Origin: Cryptobacterium sp. CAG:338
GTDB lineage: Bacteria > Actinomycetota > Coriobacteriia > Coriobacteriales > Eggerthellaceae
Assembly: GCA_000435475.1 (NCBI GenBank)
Contig: FR896072.1
Span: forward strand, 136,427-180,020
DNA length: 43,594 nucleotides
Direction: 5' to 3'
Made by a program: the position numbers and the translations under genes. Of the stretch, positions 39,973 to 43,594 are shown in pieces. The number at the start of each line of letters is the position of its first letter. Within the stretch, counting starts at the first letter, position 1. The notes below the pieces were generated by a model. The model did no database searches, was not told the DNA's origin, and was given only the letters and a program-made list of their open reading frames with translations.

Positions 39973-41817
39973 TTAATTATTTTTGACGTGATGCTTTCTA
40001 AGCGTATTAAGCTCTGATTGCAATACGAGAATCGACTGAAAAGCAAGCTCGCTTTCTTCGGCAGAACTCGCAGTATTCATTTGAGAGCGCATAGCAGCTA
40101 TAGCTTGCTCCATATCTCCGATCTTTAATTCATCAGCCATAAATCGTAATAAATCAAAAGCAGATGAATCTGAAGGAACCGAAGAAGAAGTCAAAATGCG
40201 CTGAGCATACGGACATTGCTCTTGAGCTTTTTGAATGAGATCAGCAACATTCAAAGAAGAATCCTTTGAAACGACATCAAGAAGCACTAAAGCAAGATCG
40301 CGATGAACGGAATCGTGCCAGTCAGTTTGTCCAAGTTCATTGACAAAATCACCAATCATCGCTGGGTTTTGTGCGCACAAACTCAAAAATTCTCGCTCAG
40401 TACGTAATCTATTTTTTTCAAGCGAACTTAACGTACGATGTGAAGGCTGTTGAGATTGAGACTGAGAGCGAGTCTTTGCTGCCCGATCATCATAGTCATA
40501 TTGAGCGGGAGCTTTCAGGTGCTCCAAACGCTCTAAGATATCCTGTTCACGAGCATGGACTTTACTAGCAATATATACCGCATAATCTTTAGCAAGAAGC
40601 GAAGACTTGATAGGCGCTAACACCGATAAAGCATCATTGCTGGCTCGACTTCTTCCTTCCGGCGTAGAAAGATCATAGCGAGACAACCGCCTATCAATTC
40701 CAAATCGGATAAGAGGAATTGCTTGCTCTAGCACCTCCGAAAACGCTTGCGGACCACGCTCAGCAATAAAATCAGCTGGATCAAGATTGTCGGGCAAAGT
40801 AACCGCGCATAAATCTACTTTCGAGGATCCCGCTTCGGGGGTAACCGAGGAATCAATAAAGCCTAGTGCACGATCTGCAGCACGTTGACCCGCTTCATCA
40901 CCATCAAAGAGGTAAATAATCTTCGATTTTGCATGATGCGAAAGAATTCGAATATGCTGACGAGTAAGTGAAGTACCCAGCGTGGCAACTACGTTAGAAA
41001 ACCCTGCTTCATGAAGAGCGATTACATCGGTATATCCTTCTACTACTATTGCAACTCCAGTGCTCGCCATAGAAGCTTTTGCTTTATCGAGGGCATACAA
41101 CACTTCCGACTTGTGAAATAACGGCGTGTCTCCCGTATTTAAGTACTTTGGTTCACCCGAGCCAATCACTCGACCACCAAAAGCAATCACATCGCCCCTC
41201 GCATCAGCAATAGGAAACATAACACGATTAAAAAAGCGATCATTGATGCCATTGCTGCTTTTTACCGCAACATTAGCCTCAACCATTTCCCCGTCTGTGA
41301 AACCAAGAGAACGAAGATGGGTAACCAACCGACGCTTTCCTGGAGCAAATCCAAGTTTCCACACGCTCGGTACCGTTCCACCAAGATTTCGAGAGGCAAG
41401 ATACTGTCTTGCTTGATTAACATCGTCATCAGTTGAACGCATAAGTAAAAGATGGTAATACTCTGCCGTTTCATGACAGACAGCCTTTAAACGCGCTTTT
41501 TTACTGTGCGCCTTCTGAGCTTTAGGCGATTCATGAAGTTCAACGCCACCACGACGAGCTAAAAATCGAACTGCATCAAGGAAGTCAACACCATCAAGCT
41601 TTTGAACGTACGTGATGATATCTCCACCTTCACCGCAGCCAAAGCAATGCCATGTTTGAGACGAGGGATCAACCTTACAAGAAGGAGTTTTTTCTTGATG
41701 AAAGGGACAACAACACCAAAAATCTCTTCCCCTCTGACGCATAACACTGCGTTCAGAGAAAAGCTCCACCAAGTCATTTGCTTGACGAACTCGTCGTATG
41801 TCCTCGTCGCTGATTAT
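39973..41817 (-). CDS. dnaG: DNA primase (apparent AUA start codon)
   Basis: DnaG makes RNA primers at the fork. The zinc domain CCPFHQEKTPS...WHCFGCGEGGD leads, then the RNA polymerase core with TOPRIM motifs VVEGYTDVIALHEAG and LFDGDEAGQRAADRAL, and a C-terminal helicase-binding helical part. The first ATG/GTG/TTG codon (TTG, 41772) would remove a conserved start. The frame is open upstream as IISDEDIRRVRQANDLVELF, like typical DnaG starts (MI-EE-I). AAAGGAG stands 6 bases before ATA at 41817-41815, so AUA is the likely start, giving 614 residues. It lies 44 bases after ribF. Confidence 0.9.
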   Translation of the reverse strand: MISDEDIRRVRQANDLVELFSERSVMRQRGRDFWCCCPFHQEKTPSCKVDPSSQTWHCFGCGEGGDIITYVQKLDGVDFLDAVRFLARRGGVELHESPKAQKAHSKKARLKAVCHETAEYYHLLLMRSTDDDVNQARQYLASRNLGGTVPSVWKLGFAPGKRRLVTHLRSLGFTDGEMVEANVAVKSSNGINDRFFNRVMFPIADARGDVIAFGGRVIGSGEPKYLNTGDTPLFHKSEVLYALDKAKASMASTGVAIVVEGYTDVIALHEAGFSNVVATLGTSLTRQHIRILSHHAKSKIIYLFDGDEAGQRAADRALGFIDSSVTPEAGSSKVDLCAVTLPDNLDPADFIAERGPQAFSEVLEQAIPLIRFGIDRRLSRYDLSTPEGRSRASNDALSVLAPIKSSLLAKDYAVYIASKVHAREQDILERLEHLKAPAQYDYDDRAAKTRSQSQSQQPSHRTLSSLEKNRLRTEREFLSLCAQNPAMIGDFVNELGQTDWHDSVHRDLALVLLDVVSKDSSLNVADLIQKAQEQCPYAQRILTSSSVPSDSSAFDLLRFMADELKIGDMEQAIAAMRSQMNTASSAEESELAFQSILVLQSELNTLRKHHVKNN

Positions 41818-41861
41818 GACAAACTCCTTTAGGTAAAAGCAGGAAACTATTACATGGAATA

Positions 41862-42791
41862 CTACAGAGGTAGCGAATCACGACAATAGGCAATATTTCC
41901 CATTACGGTTTTAATAAGTTCTTCAGTGGTATCAAACTTGATCATAGGTCGTAAGAATTCAACAAATTCAACCTCTATGTATTCACCGTAAATATTCTTG
42001 TCAAAGTCAAGAATATGAACTTCGCAGCTTGCATTAGTTTTATCAGCAAATACCGGCGAAACTCCCATAGAAACCGCAGCTCGATAGCGCGTTCCATCAA
42101 CAATTGCATAAGCTGAGTAAACACCTTCTGCAAGAACTCGACGATTAGGTTCAATATACAAATTGGCAGTAGAAAATCCCATATCAGCACCTTCTCCTCT
42201 GCCGGGGCGAACTTTTTCCACCATGGAAAAACGTCTGCCTAAAAGGCGCTCAGCTTCAGCTAGGTCATGTTCCATCAGCAATAATCGTATACGTGTAGCA
42301 GTAATAGGAGCTCCCTCAGAGCTGCGTAAATTATGAGCATCAATATGGGTACCCACTGCAGCACCCCACTCCGCTAAATCAGCAACACTACCTGCTGCTT
42401 TAGCCCCAAAGTGAAAATCGAGACCTACATGAAGATTAGAAGGCGTATGACCATTGAATGTCTCTAATAAAAATTCAGCAGGAGATAGACTTGCAAAACT
42501 ACGAGTGAAAGGTAGAGCAACCACGGCATCTACCCCACTTGCGAGAAGCGTTTCCAATCGACGTTCGTTACTCATAAGTTTACGCAAACGTTCTGGATGG
42601 AAAATTTCATCAGGATCGATATCGAAGGTAAGGGCGATAGATTTTCCCCCGTTATATTGAGCTGTTTTTTTAGCGCAATCAAGAAGATATTGATGACCAA
42701 GATGAACACCATCAAACACACCAAAAGCACAGGAAGCATTCTTAAAAAGGGAATGATCAAATGATTCGTCAACTTTATACAGTTTTGCCAC
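41862..42791 (-). CDS. ribF: Bifunctional riboflavin kinase/FAD synthetase
   Basis: RibF converts riboflavin to FMN and then FAD. The N-terminal nucleotidyltransferase has FGVFDGVHLGHQ, and the C-terminal kinase domain has VRPGRGEGADMGFSTANL and YGEYIEVEFVEFLRP. The start is ambiguous: GTG at 42800, TTG at 42797 and GTG at 42791 are all in frame; the last has AGGTG 6 bases upstream and is used here (309 residues). It overlaps truB, which ends at 42775. Confidence 0.93.
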   Translation of the reverse strand: MAKLYKVDESFDHSLFKNASCAFGVFDGVHLGHQYLLDCAKKTAQYNGGKSIALTFDIDPDEIFHPERLRKLMSNERRLETLLASGVDAVVALPFTRSFASLSPAEFLLETFNGHTPSNLHVGLDFHFGAKAAGSVADLAEWGAAVGTHIDAHNLRSSEGAPITATRIRLLLMEHDLAEAERLLGRRFSMVEKVRPGRGEGADMGFSTANLYIEPNRRVLAEGVYSAYAIVDGTRYRAAVSMGVSPVFADKTNASCEVHILDFDKNIYGEYIEVEFVEFLRPMIKFDTTEELIKTVMGNIAYCRDSLPL

Positions 42792-43594
42792 GTTCAACAC
42801 CTATCGAAAACACGCATCGAGGTACATAACGATGCTCGGACTCTTTATATTCATAGAGCGCTTTTAAGCGATTATCTACTATAACACCTACCACCTCGTT
42901 AGGCTCGGGTGGTTTTGAAGAAGGTATAACACCCGTTGTGCAAGTACAAGGAGCATAAAGCTCGGTGAGAAGAGGCTCATTAAGAGTTAAATCAGTATCA
43001 GATAGCCAAGATCCGTTTTCCACCTTGTCAGAACACGAACGAGCAAACGCAAAACGTAAACCAAGTGCCCGCAAAGGATCTATAAGCGCACCTTCTTTGT
43101 TTTGCTCTAATTGATCCAAAGTAAGACAATCTTCAAGCATTATAGATCCTGAAATAGTCCGAACAAGAGAACTTACATAAGCGCATGTCCCAAGATCTCG
43201 ACCCATATCTCGAGCGATTGAACGCATATAGGTTCCTTTTGAAACACTTATGTCGCAAATCCACTCAATACCTTCCGAACCATCAAGCAAAGAGCGCGGG
43301 CGAACTTCAGATAGTTGGGCATCATATATCTCAAACTTACGAGGCGCTAGATCAATAACATTTCCAGCACGTGCCTGTTCGTATGCCTTCTTACCTTTAA
43401 CCTTAATCGCTGAATAGATAGGAGGCACCTGCAGGCCTTCACCAATCATTTGCGTTAGATAATTTCGAGCAAATTGTTCATCACTAATGTGCTCTGGAAC
43501 TTCTAGTTGCTTTGTTATTTCGCCTTCAGAATCATCGGTAGTTGTCGACATACCAAATGCAACGCCCATTCGATAACGTTTGCCGTGTCCAACC
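42775..43594 (-). CDS. truB: tRNA pseudouridine-55 synthase, 5' end missing (window edge)
   Basis: TruB makes pseudouridine 55 in the T loop of tRNAs. The frame runs to the right edge as HGKRYRMGVAFGMSTTTDDSE, the segment that follows the catalytic GTLDP motif, which lies outside the window. Visible motifs are PPIYSAIKVKGKKAYEQARAG, CDISVSKGTYMRSIARDMG and LTLDQL; a PUA-like end follows. About 272 residues are present and roughly 70 to 80 are expected to be missing. It is followed by ribF, its usual neighbour. Confidence 0.93.
   Translation of the reverse strand, partial: VGHGKRYRMGVAFGMSTTTDDSEGEITKQLEVPEHISDEQFARNYLTQMIGEGLQVPPIYSAIKVKGKKAYEQARAGNVIDLAPRKFEIYDAQLSEVRPRSLLDGSEGIEWICDISVSKGTYMRSIARDMGRDLGTCAYVSSLVRTISGSIMLEDCLTLDQLEQNKEGALIDPLRALGLRFAFARSCSDKVENGSWLSDTDLTLNEPLLTELYAPCTCTTGVIPSSKPPEPNEVVGVIVDNRLKALYEYKESEHRYVPRCVFSIGVERGKTV

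Noticed and set aside
41773..41864. dnaG as a 5'-truncated pseudogene starting at TTG 41772
   Set aside because: The conserved N terminus is intact upstream and has a ribosome site; a rare AUA start explains it better.
1..43594. CRISPR array, insertion sequence, prophage, tRNA or rRNA
   Set aside because: No regularly spaced repeats, transposase or integrase frames, cloverleaf or rRNA-like stretches were seen by eye; a tRNAscan or HMM search would settle small cases.

Overview
The window is a gene-dense, AT-leaning stretch (roughly 40-45 % GC by eye) of a bacterial chromosome. Its core genes keep an actinobacterial order: rnj-dapA-dapB-M16 protease-pnp-rpsO; recO-era-ybeY-phoH-rsmE-dnaJ2-hrcA-hemW-lepA-rpsT-holA-comEC-comEA; and mihF-gmk-rpoZ beside the pyr operon. 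The mihF gene (actinobacterial integration host factor) is the best lineage marker. Low GC, a type 1B PyrD/PyrK pair and pyrimidine control by RNA attenuation together point to a low-GC member of the class Coriobacteriia. Genus cannot be told from the sequence alone. No mobile element, CRISPR array, tRNA or rRNA was seen.

Layout, described in plus coordinates; nearly every gene is on the minus strand and is therefore transcribed from high to low numbers. (1) 1-6.6 kb: rpsO, pnp, a TSCPD protein, an M16 protease, dapB, dapA and the 5' part of rnj (RNase J, cut by the window edge). (2) 6.6-14.5 kb: the HrcA operon hrcA-dnaJ-rsmE-mtaB-phoH-ybeY-dgkA-era-recO behind a CIRCE operator. (3) 14.6-18.7 kb: lepA, a small membrane protein, dusB and hemW. 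(4) 19.0-19.5 kb: rpsT, the only clear plus-strand gene, converging on holA across a symmetric terminator. (5) 19.6-26.1 kb: mihF-gmk-rpoZ-thiI-comEA-comEC-holA. (6) 26.4-36.9 kb: the UMP operon pyrR-pyrB-pyrC-carA-carB-pyrK-pyrD-pyrF plus a PyrE-like gene, with an attenuator leader. (7) 37-43.6 kb: truB (cut by the edge), ribF, dnaG, def, fmt and rsmB.

How the genes work together: the window joins RNA maturation and decay (RNase J, PNPase, YbeY, Era, RsmE, RsmB, MtaB, DusB, ThiI, TruB), translation start (Def, Fmt), lysine/diaminopimelate synthesis, de novo UMP synthesis and DNA uptake/replication.

There is no obvious new multi-gene system. The interesting signals are regulatory or structural. 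The pyr leader has a PyrR binding hairpin whose loop is complementary to the terminator loop. comEC is split exactly at a U-UUU-UUC slippery heptamer, and a -1 shift there would restore one protein. dnaG appears to start at AUA. A PyrE-like protein lacking the PRPP signature closes an otherwise complete pyr operon. Ribosomal protein S20 carries a long charged alanine-rich tail. A 32-bp perfect inverted repeat lies inside the start of thiI.
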